DNA of 64,000 nucleotides, from contig NC_013960.1 of NCBI RefSeq assembly GCF_000024725.1, forward strand, positions 1,324,261 to 1,388,260. The letters run 5' to 3'. Below, piece after piece: positions 27,168-36,505 of the stretch (positions are counted from its first letter, which is position 1; every line of letters begins with the position of its first letter). The notes beneath the pieces were generated by a model, which was not told the origin of the DNA, did no database searches, and saw only the letters and a list, made by a program, of their open reading frames with translations. Made by a program: the position numbers and the translations under genes. The DNA is from Nitrosococcus halophilus Nc 4. Lineage in GTDB: Bacteria > Pseudomonadota > Gammaproteobacteria > Nitrosococcales > Nitrosococcaceae.

Positions 27168-28871
27168 ATGAATAAACAAGCTGTCTGGTTCCGTCGTGCT
27201 GTTTGGCTCGGTATTCTGGCCGACTGGATTCTTGGCATTCCAACCATCTTTGCCCCCGAGTGGGTGTTGGGGTTGTTGGGTTTCCGTCCCACCGGTGACC
27301 CTGTATGGACCTCCTTCGCCGCTCTGCTGGTAGTTCTGCTATCTCTGTTCTACATCCCCGGTGCCAACAATCCGTACCGTTATCGCCTAAGCGCTTGGTT
27401 CGCTGTTTTCGCTCGGCCGCCAGGCGTGATTTTCTTTCTTTTCCTAAATCCAGGAACCTACCCGGCTTTTGGATGGTTGGACGGCTTCCTGTTTCTCATC
27501 CAATTCCCCTTGCTGATCTTAACTATGCGTCATGCGCCGGCCTATGAGGATAAGGAAGGGGCAACTTTACAGGCGGAGCCAGAGCAACGTAACCATGCCA
27601 CCACCTGGCTGCGCCGGACCTTGTGGGTGGGGATCATCGCCGACTTCGTGTTGGGTATCCCCGCCATCTTTGCTCCTCAGTGGGTGCTAGGGCTGTTGGG
27701 TTTTCGCCCCACTGATGACCCCGTATGGACCTCCTTCGCCGCCCTTATTCTGGTGCTGTTAGCGATCTTCTACATTCCTGGTGCCAACAAGCCCTATCGT
27801 TATCGCTTTAACGCTTGGATGGCGGTGCTGGCGCGGCCGCCTGGGGTGATCTTTTTCTTTCTCCTTTGGCCTGGTTTCTACCCGGCTTTCGGATGGTTAG
27901 ACGGTTTCCTGTTTCTCATCCAATTCCCATTCCTGGTGAAAGTGATGCAACTCATTCCCAACCGCCGCTTCTGGGATACCCAGGTGGGCGAGTATCGGGG
28001 CACCACCTTCCGCTACGTCAAGGAGGCCGCTTTCCGTGGACCCTATGACGACCACAACCTGCCATATCATAAGGGTTTAGGACTGACTACTTTCCTCCAG
28101 TTCATCAACGATAGCTCCCGGAACATGCACGACAAGCGGGATATCCGGCCGGTCTATAATAAATTAATCCACTCTAACGGAGTCTGTTACGCAGGGACTT
28201 GGAAGATTGACCAAGAAACCCCCTATTCGGGTTACTTCGCTACGGGTTCAGAGGGATTGCTCGTTGCCCGCGCCTCGGTGGCTGGCCCACTCATCTGGCA
28301 GGGCGCCAAGCGTGCCTTTGGCATTGCGGGTAAGGTTTTCCCAACGATGGACCCGGATGAGTGGGTGTGGCCGGGCAATTTTGTGACTGTCAGCCACCTA
28401 AGCGGCTCCAAGGCGAAGCATGTACTGGACATTGAAATACTCAATTACCCGACTATTGGTCTGGACCCGGTCGCCAACCTTATTAACCGGATGCTGTTTC
28501 GCCTGATGGATACTCGACCTGGCTATCGCCAGCTCTTTCCTATCTCTACCCTGGGAGTCAAACCTGGGGACCCAGTGGTGACCCCCGACTTGCTGCGCCT
28601 GATGCCGATGGAGGGAACACCACGGGTAGATGCTAAGGATTTCCGGGACGAGATCCGGCTGCGAAACTATCCGGATGGGAAGTTAGTTTATGATATCCAG
28701 GTCAAGAACTTCGGCGACGCGGAGTGGACCCGTATCGGTTCCATTACCTTCACTGAGGACGTGGTCTCCGAGGGCAGTGATAAGCAGCTCCATTTTTGGA
28801 TTCCGCGGGATGTGCCCAATGTGCCTCAGCCTGTGCCCAACGAGGCGGGTTATAGCGAGGTGCGGCAATGA
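27168..28871 (+). CDS. Protein with duplicated membrane module and soluble C-terminal domain
   Basis: A 567-residue protein of unknown function. Residues about 8-120 and 148-260 are near-identical repeats, each with about three hydrophobic segments; both contain WVLGLLGFRPT, DPVWTSFAAL, FYIPGAN and PAFGWLDGFLFLIQFP. The DNA repeats with a 420-bp period. The C-terminal 300 residues are soluble; WTRIGSITFTEDVVS and GTWKI-type stretches weakly recall the heme catalase superfamily fold, but I cannot point to a haem ligand with confidence. The stop overlaps the next GMC gene start (ATGA), so the two proteins are probably made together and may act as a pair, for example as membrane anchor or electron-transfer partner of GMC copy 2. 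Confidence 0.75.
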   Translation: MNKQAVWFRRAVWLGILADWILGIPTIFAPEWVLGLLGFRPTGDPVWTSFAALLVVLLSLFYIPGANNPYRYRLSAWFAVFARPPGVIFFLFLNPGTYPAFGWLDGFLFLIQFPLLILTMRHAPAYEDKEGATLQAEPEQRNHATTWLRRTLWVGIIADFVLGIPAIFAPQWVLGLLGFRPTDDPVWTSFAALILVLLAIFYIPGANKPYRYRFNAWMAVLARPPGVIFFFLLWPGFYPAFGWLDGFLFLIQFPFLVKVMQLIPNRRFWDTQVGEYRGTTFRYVKEAAFRGPYDDHNLPYHKGLGLTTFLQFINDSSRNMHDKRDIRPVYNKLIHSNGVCYAGTWKIDQETPYSGYFATGSEGLLVARASVAGPLIWQGAKRAFGIAGKVFPTMDPDEWVWPGNFVTVSHLSGSKAKHVLDIEILNYPTIGLDPVANLINRMLFRLMDTRPGYRQLFPISTLGVKPGDPVVTPDLLRLMPMEGTPRVDAKDFRDEIRLRNYPDGKLVYDIQVKNFGDAEWTRIGSITFTEDVVSEGSDKQLHFWIPRDVPNVPQPVPNEAGYSEVRQ

Positions 28872-30445
28872 GTGCGCACTTCGATGCTATTGTGGTCGGC
28901 ACGGGCTTTGGTGGCGCCATCACCGCCTGCCGTTTGGCTCAGGCAGGCGCACGCGTATTGGTGCTGGAGCGCGGTCGACGCTGGACTCCAGAGACCTATC
29001 CTCGGAAACTCCAAGATCCCTGGTTTTACCACCCAAGCCATCCCCAGAAACACAGCGGTTGGTTAGACCTGCGCTTCTTCCGGGGCATGGCGGTAGCCCA
29101 GGGCGCCGGTGTTGGCGGGGGGTCACTATGCTACTCCAGCGTGGTGATGGAAGCGGACGCTGACTGTTTTATGGAGGGGTGGCCGCCGGAGATTACTTAC
29201 GAAGAACTCCGTCCTTACTATGATAAGGTGCGCCGCATGCTTGCCCTGGGCTCAATCCCAGAAGGGCAGCACACCCACCGTTTTCAGTTGTTGCGGCGGG
29301 CGGCGGAGGAACTGGGCTACAGGGATCGCTTTGAGGCGGTCCCCTTGGCTATCTCTTTTGATCCAGAATATAGCTACGATTTACCTAACCCCATCGATGC
29401 GAAGCATTCCAAGTCTTTTGTCAATTCCCAGGGGGTTCGTCAGGGCACTTGTGTGCACCTAGGCAACTGCGATATTGGATGTGATGTTAAGGCCAAAAAT
29501 ACGCTCGATCTCAATTATGTGCCGGAAGCGGAGCAGCACGGGGCCGAGGTACGGCCACTGCACCTGGTTCGCCATGTGGAGCCTGCCGGGACGGGTTACC
29601 GGGTAGTGTGGGATGAAGTACGGGATGGAAAATTGGTGCGTGGTTCGGCGGAAGCCGACCGGGTGGTATTAGCCGCTGGTTCTTTAGGTTCTACCGAAAT
29701 CTTATTGCGCAGTCGCGATGAGGCCAAAACTCTGCCTGCAGTGAGCCGGCAATTGGGTGTCGACTGGAGCGCCAACGCCAATTTTCTGACCCCCGCTATT
29801 TATCCAAAGGGAGTGGATGTCAATCAGGGGATTGGGCCAACTATCTCTGCTGGTCTCCGCTTTATGGATAGCGAGGTGAACGGGCAGCGTTTCTATATCG
29901 AAGACGATGGCTTTCCCAACTTGTTGCTCAATGCTGCTGCTTCCCGGTTAGGCAGCGGCTTCTTGGGGAGACTGTTGCACAACCTTCTAAGGCGTGGTCT
30001 GGACGAGAAAAATCCTACCGCTCAGGTGATGGTGTGGCTGGGTGAAGGTCTGGATGCCGCTGATGGTCGACTCCACCTAGGACGCTCCTGGCTCAAGCCT
30101 TGGCAGCGGAAACTTAAGTTGGACTGGGAGGTGGAGGAGTCGCGGGCGGTCATTGATGCCATCATCGACATCCATCGGCAGTTATCGGAAGTGGATGGTG
30201 GCCGGCTCAAGGTTCCCTTCTACTGGCGGGTGTTGCGCAATCTAGTTACCGTTCACCCCCTGGGAGGATGCCGTATTGGCGGCAGTGCAGAGGATGGAGT
30301 GGTAGATCATCGGGGTCAGGTGTTTGGTTATCCCAATCTTTATGTTGTCGACGGCGCTCTCCTGCCAAAACCCACAGGCCGCAATCCCTCAATGACCATT
30401 GGTGCTCTAGCGGAGCGAATGGCGGACTTGATGACCCAAAACTAA
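28868..30445 (+). CDS. GMC-family flavoprotein oxidoreductase (cholesterol-oxidase-like), copy 2
   Basis: A 525-residue FAD enzyme, paralogue of the gene at 13197. It shows VVGTGFGGAITACRLAQAG (about residues 9-27), VLERGRRWTPETYPR, AQGAGVGGGSLCYSSVV, the cysteine segment GTCVHLGNCDIGCDVKAK, KNTLDLNYV, VHPLGGCRIGG (about residues 461-471) and VVDGALLPKPTGRNPSMTIG at the C-terminus. The His of HPLGGC and the Asn of GRNPS are the catalytic region in GMC enzymes. It starts in an ATGA overlap with the preceding gene. It likely oxidises a hydroxyl group; acceptor and substrate are unknown. Confidence 0.88.
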   Translation: MSAHFDAIVVGTGFGGAITACRLAQAGARVLVLERGRRWTPETYPRKLQDPWFYHPSHPQKHSGWLDLRFFRGMAVAQGAGVGGGSLCYSSVVMEADADCFMEGWPPEITYEELRPYYDKVRRMLALGSIPEGQHTHRFQLLRRAAEELGYRDRFEAVPLAISFDPEYSYDLPNPIDAKHSKSFVNSQGVRQGTCVHLGNCDIGCDVKAKNTLDLNYVPEAEQHGAEVRPLHLVRHVEPAGTGYRVVWDEVRDGKLVRGSAEADRVVLAAGSLGSTEILLRSRDEAKTLPAVSRQLGVDWSANANFLTPAIYPKGVDVNQGIGPTISAGLRFMDSEVNGQRFYIEDDGFPNLLLNAAASRLGSGFLGRLLHNLLRRGLDEKNPTAQVMVWLGEGLDAADGRLHLGRSWLKPWQRKLKLDWEVEESRAVIDAIIDIHRQLSEVDGGRLKVPFYWRVLRNLVTVHPLGGCRIGGSAEDGVVDHRGQVFGYPNLYVVDGALLPKPTGRNPSMTIGALAERMADLMTQN

Positions 30446-30514
30446 CAACTTTTTCCCTTTAAACTTATGGGCCGCCAAGGTGGTAGCTCAGACTAAAAAT
30501 TCATTCTACATTAG

Positions 30515-30670
30515 AGGGCACCTCTAATACCAATTTCATGTGATTTTGCATTGTGTAGATTCAGCCTAAACAACCACTTGAAGCCTTAATAGATTGCATT
30601 CTTTGGTTAAATTGGTATAAAAACTCATGAATTGATGTAGGTCGTTTCTAGGTATTTTTAGAGGTGCCCT
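30515..30670. mobile_element. 156-bp MITE-like element with 4-bp target duplication
   Basis: Perfect 13-bp inverted ends: AGGGCACCTCTAA at 30515-30527 and TTAGAGGTGCCCT at 30658-30670. TTAG flanks both sides (30511-30514 and 30671-30674), which fits a 4-bp target-site duplication of the YTAR type known for IS5-group elements. It has no coding capacity. Confidence 0.65.
30525..30620 (-). repeat. Short inverted-end repeat (MITE-like), copy 2
   Basis: Bounded by ATACCAATTT (30527-30536) and AAATTGGTAT (30609-30618). Its interior is the reverse complement of the repeat at 12661-12755 with scattered differences, for example TGCATTGTGTAGATTCAG here against CTGAATATATACAATGCA there. It fills most of the 156-bp element above. 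Confidence 0.65.
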
Positions 30671-30907
30671 TTAGTTATTTATTTTTCCTTCCATTTTTAT
30701 ATCAGAAGCTGTAAGTAAAACAGTCGCGACCTTCCTTTCCAATAGTGCCCCTAGAAGCTCCAATACACTCTTTAATAGATCAAAGGAAAATCTCCTGTCT
30801 TCAACCCCGAGGTTATAGGCACGCCCATAAAAAATTTTGATGGCAAGGTACGGAGACAGTCACTAAGCTTTATTGGGTATCCCTAGTAAAGAATAGAGGA
30901 AGTTAAA

Positions 30908-32317
30908 ATGGGACCCATCAATATTAGGCCTTGTTGTTTAGGGTTGTTTTTTCCGATACGTGCCGGGTTTTTCTTTATTATTTTTTTGCTTCTAGCGGCA
31001 TGTGAATCTAAGCCTCCTGATTTTCCTAAACCCTCTCCACCTACACCCGAAGAAAAACTTATCGATAAAGGAAGGGATATCTTTTTTAATGAGACATTTA
31101 ACGGCAATGGCCGGACCTGTAGCACCTGTCATAGAGCAGAAGCAAATTTTACAATTGATCCTGAATTTATTAGCACATTACCAGACAGCGATCCTTTGTT
31201 CGTGGCCGAGTTTAACCCTAACCTGAGTGAGAATTTTGAAAATCCAAAGCTCATGCGCCAGTTCGGATTGATTGTCGAGAACCTAGATGGCTTTGGGGAT
31301 TTAGAAAATGTCTTCGTATTACGGGGGGCACTTCCTACGCTGGCGCTACCTACTTCAGTAGAAAGTCCAGAGGGACCTCGTTTGGGTTGGTCCGGTGATG
31401 GTTCACCTAGGGAGGGGACCCTGAAGCTATTTGCGATTGGAGCGGTGATTCAGCATTTTACTAAGACTTTAAATAGAACTCCGGATATTGATTTTCGTCT
31501 TCCAACTGAAGACGAGCTTGTTGCCTTAGAAGCATTTCAACGCGCCCTGGGGCGGCAAAAGGATTTATCATTACCCCTGCCTTTAAAAGGGACAGTGGCA
31601 AATCGCGGACAGGAAATATTCTTAGACGACACAGTTGGAAAGTGTAACATTTGCCACCAGAATGCAGGGGCCAATGCCCGTTTAGGTGGACAGGATGTAG
31701 GTAATGCCAATTTTAATACGGGTGTTGAAAGTTTTACTGATAGAGAAGCAACTTATGGCGATGAATTGGTGCCGCCTGATGATGGGTTTGGGACCCCGGG
31801 AGATGGTACTTTCAATACCCCACCTTTGGTCGAGGCGGCAGATACAGCTCCTTTTTTCCATAATCATGTGATTGATACCCTTGAAGGCGCAGTCGCTTTT
31901 TATAACAGTGAAGCTTTTAATAATTCTCCGGCAGGCCAGATACTTGCCAGTCGCGATCCTAAGGGGGTCGGTATTCAATTAAATGGAAATCAGGTGGTTG
32001 CTGTTTCTGCTTTCCTTCGGGTTATAAATGCTTTGGAAAATATTCGCTTGAGCATTGAATTGATTGAAGGAGCAATGGGTAGGCATTTTGCGATATTTGG
32101 AGATTTTGATGAGCAACTGAGGATCGCTAACTTTGAGATTGAAGATGCGGTTATGGTATTGGCGGAAAGTGATTTGCATCCGCAGGCAGTTGCCGATCTT
32201 AACTCAGCCTATAATTTAATCGAACAAGTAAGAGGTAATGCTGCCTTAAAGCATCTTATGGTAGATGCGATTGGTGAGTTAAGGGACGCACGTGACGATC
32301 TTGCTAGATCCTATTAG
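30908..32317 (+). CDS. Diheme cytochrome c peroxidase-like lipoprotein
   Basis: A 469-residue exported protein with a lipobox (IFLLLAAC, Cys at about residue 34). Two haem c motifs, CSTCH (about residue 71) and CNICH (about residue 246), are spaced about 175 residues apart as in the bacterial cytochrome c peroxidase/MauG family. Supporting stretches are RGRDIFFNETFNGNGRTC-like entry sequence (GRDIFFNETFNGNGRT), FNTPPLVEAADTAPFFHNHV before the second haem's ligand region, and a helical C-terminal extension of about 120 residues not usual in CcpA. It is probably a periplasmic peroxidase or electron-transfer protein. Sequence type differs from the two RoxA-like paralogues upstream. The small secreted protein that follows after 46 bp may be in the same operon. 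Confidence 0.8.
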   Translation: MGPINIRPCCLGLFFPIRAGFFFIIFLLLAACESKPPDFPKPSPPTPEEKLIDKGRDIFFNETFNGNGRTCSTCHRAEANFTIDPEFISTLPDSDPLFVAEFNPNLSENFENPKLMRQFGLIVENLDGFGDLENVFVLRGALPTLALPTSVESPEGPRLGWSGDGSPREGTLKLFAIGAVIQHFTKTLNRTPDIDFRLPTEDELVALEAFQRALGRQKDLSLPLPLKGTVANRGQEIFLDDTVGKCNICHQNAGANARLGGQDVGNANFNTGVESFTDREATYGDELVPPDDGFGTPGDGTFNTPPLVEAADTAPFFHNHVIDTLEGAVAFYNSEAFNNSPAGQILASRDPKGVGIQLNGNQVVAVSAFLRVINALENIRLSIELIEGAMGRHFAIFGDFDEQLRIANFEIEDAVMVLAESDLHPQAVADLNSAYNLIEQVRGNAALKHLMVDAIGELRDARDDLARSY

Positions 32318-32363
32318 GCCCCTCATACAGACAAGCGACACACTATAACTGGAGCATCAAGCT

Positions 32364-32750
32364 ATGCTTAACAAGCCATCATGTTTTGGAATCGCTATAT
32401 TCCTAATATTCTCTATTCCCCTTGTTCATGGGGATAGCCATGAGAGATATGAAAAGTTTATTCCTCTGGGCTATTCTCCAGGATTAAGTGAAAAATATAC
32501 GACTATCGGCAGCATTGTTGCCACTGACGAAGATGAAAAAACCGTTACTGTTAGTACGGATTCCGAAAGCCATATTTATAGAGTGAACGAGAATACTAAA
32601 ATATGGTTAGACCGGTCGCAAATCAAGGCTAGAAACTTAGATGGATCTTTCACCGATCTTAAGGAAGGTTTGAATGTCGAGATAAGAACTGACCCTGCTG
32701 AGGATAAAGCTGTAGCTAAGTGGATCAAGGTGCAGATAACAAATCACTAA
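32364..32750 (+). CDS. Small exported protein, DUF5666-like
   Basis: A 128-residue protein with a signal peptide (FGIAIFLIFSIPLVHG, cleavage likely near residue 23). The mature part has a beta-rich pattern, TTIGSIVATDEDEKTVTVS followed by YRVNENTKIWLD and LKEGLNVEIRTDPAEDKAVA. This resembles OB-like periplasmic domains of the DUF5666 type, where a short 'value to be expected in effect of' repeat is common. A GGAG ribosome-binding site precedes ATG 32364. Function unknown. It probably is cotranscribed with the cytochrome upstream. Confidence 0.6.
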   Translation: MLNKPSCFGIAIFLIFSIPLVHGDSHERYEKFIPLGYSPGLSEKYTTIGSIVATDEDEKTVTVSTDSESHIYRVNENTKIWLDRSQIKARNLDGSFTDLKEGLNVEIRTDPAEDKAVAKWIKVQITNH

Positions 32751-32848
32751 TCCAGATTGACAATCTTTTTCTCCTTTCTAATCTATAACGTAATATTTTG
32801 TTCTATGATTTTGGCATTTCTTGATGATTAAAGCTGGAGGTAAACTTA

Positions 32849-33898
32849 ATGATTGACATCGAAACCCTTTTGGGCGAAGAGATGGAATCCTTATTGGGCT
32901 ATCGGTGTCAGGGTATTGACAAAAGTGCTCTGCATCTACCGGGCCCAGATTTCCTCGATACTGTGGTGACCCAAACGGACCGAAAACCACGGGTGTTACG
33001 CAGTCTTCAGACCTTGTTCAATCATGGCCGCCTGGCAGGTACCGGCTATTTATCTATCCTGCCTGTAGATCAAGGGGTGGAGCATTCAGGCGGCGCTTCA
33101 TTTGCACCCAATCCCCTCTATTTCGACCCAGAAAATATTGTTCGTCTAGCGATAGAAGGGGGCTGTAACGCGGTCGCCTCCACCTTAGGCGTATTGGGTG
33201 CCGTATCCCGCAAGTATGCCCACCGCATCCCCTTTTTGGTAAAGCTTAATCACAATGAACTACTCACCTATCCAAACCGGTATGAGCAAACCCTGTTCGG
33301 TAGTGTCGATCAGGCTTTTGATATGGGGGCAGTGGCGGTTGGGGCGACCGTTTATTATGGTTCTGAAGATTCCCGACGTGAAATCCAGGAAATCACCGAG
33401 GTCTTTCAGCATGCCCATGAGCTGGGCATGGCGACGGTACTCTGGGCCTATCTGCGTAACTCAGCCTTTAAGCATGAAGGAACCGATTACCATACTGCCG
33501 CAGACCTTACCGGTCAGGCTAACCACTTGGCGGCTACCATAGAGGCGGATATTGTGAAGCAAAAGCAAGCGCTGACCAACGGGGGTTATAGGGCCATTGG
33601 TTTTGGTAAAACCGATCCTCGCGTTTATGAGCAACTCACTTCTGATCATCCCATCGATCTAGTGCGCTACCAGGTCGCCAATTGCTATATGGGTCGGGTG
33701 GGCCTTATCAACTCTGGAGGTCCCTCTGGCAAAGATGACCTTCATCAAGCCGTGCGGACCGCAGTTATTAATAAACGGGCTGGAGGCATGGGGGTGATTT
33801 CTGGTCGTAAGGCTTTCCAGAAACCCATGAAAGAGGGTATCGAGTTATTAAATGCCATTCAGGATGTCTATTTATCAGAGAAAGTCACTGTGGCCTGA
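32849..33898 (+). CDS. fbaB: Class I fructose-bisphosphate aldolase
   Basis: A 349-residue aldolase of the DhnA/FbaB type, collinear with E. coli FbaB (350 residues). It cleaves fructose 1,6-bisphosphate to dihydroxyacetone phosphate and glyceraldehyde 3-phosphate through a Schiff base, and probably serves gluconeogenesis. Signatures are [20 protein letters not shown] (about residues 67-86), [24 protein letters not shown] and the Lys-containing ADIVKQK (about residues 233-239), where Lys237 aligns with the Schiff-base lysine. INSGG near residue 288 binds phosphate. GGAGG lies upstream of ATG 32849. A REP-like repeat follows the stop. Confidence 0.95.
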   Translation: MIDIETLLGEEMESLLGYRCQGIDKSALHLPGPDFLDTVVTQTDRKPRVLRSLQTLFNHGRLAGTGYLSILPVDQGVEHSGGASFAPNPLYFDPENIVRLAIEGGCNAVASTLGVLGAVSRKYAHRIPFLVKLNHNELLTYPNRYEQTLFGSVDQAFDMGAVAVGATVYYGSEDSRREIQEITEVFQHAHELGMATVLWAYLRNSAFKHEGTDYHTAADLTGQANHLAATIEADIVKQKQALTNGGYRAIGFGKTDPRVYEQLTSDHPIDLVRYQVANCYMGRVGLINSGGPSGKDDLHQAVRTAVINKRAGGMGVISGRKAFQKPMKEGIELLNAIQDVYLSEKVTVA

Positions 33899-33920
33899 AA
33901 CCAGACCTACAGGGTGGAAA

Positions 33921-34030
33921 GTAGGCCGGACCGATTCGCTGGGAGCGAATCGGGACATCCGCAGGAGGCCCGAAGGGGGCGCGCCAGGGAGGGCGCGCAT
34001 CAATAAAGTCTTGGGCCGTTTCCGGCAAGA
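33921..34030 (+). repeat. REP-like repeat, copy B
   Basis: The copy begins GTAGGCCGGACCGATTCG, forms a hairpin (GATTCG/CGAATC), runs through GGAGGCCCGAAGGGGGCGCG and a second GCGCGCC/GGGCGCGC hairpin, then GCATCAATAA and GGCCGTTTCCGGCAAG. Copy C at 54160-54270 is the same in reverse, and copy A at 12479-12540 is partial. It lies between fbaB and hypF. Confidence 0.75.
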
Positions 34031-34135
34031 TTTTGTTGTCAGTTCTCTGCCTTTTGGCATCCAAGCCTTTAAAGAGAAATTTAGGTCCAATGAAGCGATT
34101 TAAGGGGGGGACGAAATACCAGGGTTACTCTAATC

Positions 34136-36505
34136 GTGTCGAAATCTAAGCCATGCCCTGTGGGGGAAACAATTCGCCTCCGAGGCTTGGTTCAGGGGGT
34201 TGGTTTGCGTCCCACTGTCTGGCGTTTAGCGAAAGAATGTGGACTTTGGGGTGAGGTGCGCAATGACAGTGAAGGGGTCTTAATCCGCGCCTGGGGTCAG
34301 GTAGAGGCTTTGGAAGCTTTTGTCCGCAAACTAAAATCCCAGGCCCCGCCCCTGGCCCGTATTGACACGGTTGAGCGCCAACCACTGGAGATCACCCCCC
34401 CAAATTCTGAATTTCGCATCTTCCACAGTTCTCAAGGTGAAGTGCGGACAGGGGTGATGCCCGATGCTGCTGTTTGCGCGTCCTGCCTAACGGAAATTTT
34501 TGATCCTACCCGCCGGCGCTATCGTTATCCGTTTACCAACTGTACCCATTGTGGACCGCGCTTTTCTATCATTGCGGAGATTCCCTACGATCGCTCCAAT
34601 ACTAGCATGGCACCCTTTGCCATGTGTCCAGCATGTCAGGCGGAGTATGAAGATCCTAATGATCGACGCTTTCATGCTCAGCCTAATGCCTGTCCCCTAT
34701 GCGGGCCCCAGGTTTGGCTGGAAGATGCGACCGCTCAAGAAATTCCCCCAACCGCCCTGGGCTGTGCCGATCCCATTGCCGCCGCGGCACAGCTGTTACT
34801 TAAAGGGGCTATTATGGCGATCAAAGGGCTGGGAGGATTTCATTTGGCCTGTGATGGCACCCAGTTTGAAGCGGTGGCCAGGCTCCGTTCAAACAAGCGC
34901 CGCTATGAGAAGCCTTTGGCCCTGATGGCTCGGGATTTGGAGATGATTCGGCGCTATTGCCAGGTGACCGAGGAAGCCGCGCAGCTGTTGCAGAGTCCGG
35001 CAGCCCCCATTGTGCTGCTGCCAAGGGAAGGAAAAGGGAGGGTAGCGGAAAATGTAGCGCCGGAGCAGCAGTATCTGGGATTCATGCTCCCTTACACCCC
35101 CTTGCACCATTTGCTGTGTGCCGAATTGGATCAGCCCCTGGTGATGACTAGCGGGAATCTTTCCGAAGAACCTCCCTGTCTTCATAATCCGGTTGCCCGC
35201 TCCAAGCTGGCGGGGATCGCCGATTATTTTTTACTCCATAATCGGGATATCATTAACCGGGTGGATGATTCGGTGGTTCGGATCATGGCGGGACGGCCCA
35301 GATGGCTGCGCCGCGCCCGGGGCTATGCGCCAGCCCCCCTCGCGCTGCCGCCAGGTTTTGAAGCCGCGCCGCCGTTACTCGCCCTAGGGGGGGAGCTTAA
35401 GAACACTTTCTGTTTGCTCAAGGGGGGGCAGTGCCTTCCCTCCCAGCACTTGGGGGATTTGGAGGAAGCGAAGACTTTCGCGGATTATCAACAAAACCTC
35501 TCCCTCTATCGCCGCTTGTATCAGCAGACCCCCAAGATGTTGGTGGTGGATCGACACCCTGAATATTTGTCCGCCAAGCTGGGGCGGGAATGGGCCGCCC
35601 GGGAAGGGTTGCCCTTACTGGAAGTGCAGCACCACCATGCCCATATTGCCAGTTGCATGGCCGAAAATGGACTGCCGTTGGAGACTTCGCCGGTGCTAGG
35701 GGTGGCCTTGGACGGCCTAGGCTATGGGGAGGGGGGCACTCTATGGGGAGGGGAATTTCTCCGCGCCGATTATCGAAGTTTTGAACGTCTGGCCACTTTT
35801 AAACCTGCTCCCCTGATAGGTGGGGTCCAGGCCATCCGGGAACCCTGGCGTAGCACCTACGCCCATATTCTCACCGGCTTGGGATGGGACAGGTTTCAGG
35901 AGGAGTATGGGGCTCTAGAACTATTTCAATATCTCAATACTAAACCTTTGGCCACCTTGAACGCCATGGTGAAACGGGGGCTAAACTGCCCCCAGACCAG
36001 CTCTTGCGGACGATTATTTGATGGGGTGGCCGCAGCCTTGGGCGGACATCGGGGGAAAGTGAGTTTCGAGGGTCAGGCCGCCATGGCCCTGGAGACTTGG
36101 GCGGAAGCAGGATGGCCGCAAAAAGACCGCTGCCTGCCCTATCCTTTTGCCCTTAGCATGGGGGATAACAGCAGATTGCCTTGGATTGATCCCACCCCCC
36201 TGTGGCAAAGGCTCTTGGACGATCTTAACCGAGGCGAGTCCAGGGAAAAAATGGCGGTTTGTTTTCATCTCGGACTGGTGGAAGTACTGGTGGCCATGGT
36301 CAGACATCTTGGGAAGGCACAGGGCATGGGGACCGTGGCCCTTTCTGGCGGGGTGTTTCAGAACCGGTTGCTGCTAGAGGGAATGATCTCAAGACTAGAG
36401 GCTGAAGGGTTGACTGTGCTTTCGCACCGCTATTTGCCTACCAATGATGGGGGGCTTTCGGTGGGACAGGCCGTGGTGGGGGCGGCCTGGGCATTGGGCG
36501 GCTAA
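34136..36505 (+). CDS. hypF: Carbamoyltransferase HypF, [NiFe]-hydrogenase maturation
   Basis: A 789-residue protein starting at GTG 34136. HypF uses carbamoyl phosphate and ATP to make the thiocarbamate on HypE that becomes the CN ligands of the hydrogenase iron. Domains in order: acylphosphatase (LRGLVQGVGLRPTVWRLAKE, about 13-32), two zinc-finger pairs (CASCLTE and CTHCGPRF, then CPACQAEYEDPNDRRFH and CPLCGP), a YrdC-like domain (KGLGGFHLACDG; LVMTSGNLSEEP) and a Kae1-like C-terminal domain (HHAHIASCMAENG; VALSGGVFQNRLLLEGM). Length is usual. It lies about 5.4 kb from hypABCDE. The ribosome-binding site is weak, so the GTG start is likely but not certain. Confidence 0.95.
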   Translation: MSKSKPCPVGETIRLRGLVQGVGLRPTVWRLAKECGLWGEVRNDSEGVLIRAWGQVEALEAFVRKLKSQAPPLARIDTVERQPLEITPPNSEFRIFHSSQGEVRTGVMPDAAVCASCLTEIFDPTRRRYRYPFTNCTHCGPRFSIIAEIPYDRSNTSMAPFAMCPACQAEYEDPNDRRFHAQPNACPLCGPQVWLEDATAQEIPPTALGCADPIAAAAQLLLKGAIMAIKGLGGFHLACDGTQFEAVARLRSNKRRYEKPLALMARDLEMIRRYCQVTEEAAQLLQSPAAPIVLLPREGKGRVAENVAPEQQYLGFMLPYTPLHHLLCAELDQPLVMTSGNLSEEPPCLHNPVARSKLAGIADYFLLHNRDIINRVDDSVVRIMAGRPRWLRRARGYAPAPLALPPGFEAAPPLLALGGELKNTFCLLKGGQCLPSQHLGDLEEAKTFADYQQNLSLYRRLYQQTPKMLVVDRHPEYLSAKLGREWAAREGLPLLEVQHHHAHIASCMAENGLPLETSPVLGVALDGLGYGEGGTLWGGEFLRADYRSFERLATFKPAPLIGGVQAIREPWRSTYAHILTGLGWDRFQEEYGALELFQYLNTKPLATLNAMVKRGLNCPQTSSCGRLFDGVAAALGGHRGKVSFEGQAAMALETWAEAGWPQKDRCLPYPFALSMGDNSRLPWIDPTPLWQRLLDDLNRGESREKMAVCFHLGLVEVLVAMVRHLGKAQGMGTVALSGGVFQNRLLLEGMISRLEAEGLTVLSHRYLPTNDGGLSVGQAVVGAAWALGG

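Larger units (their letters stand above)
30446..30907. other. Intergenic region carrying nested repeats
   Basis: A 460-bp gap without a recognised gene. It contains a 156-bp element with terminal inverted repeats (30515-30670), itself containing the inner repeat at 30525-30620. The right part (30690-30900) is unremarkable AT-rich sequence, presumably with the promoter of the next cytochrome gene. Confidence 0.5.

Noticed and set aside
33852-34103. Open frame after fbaB
   Set aside because: It overlaps the aldolase end and then runs through REP-like copy B. Its open character comes from the GC-rich repeat.
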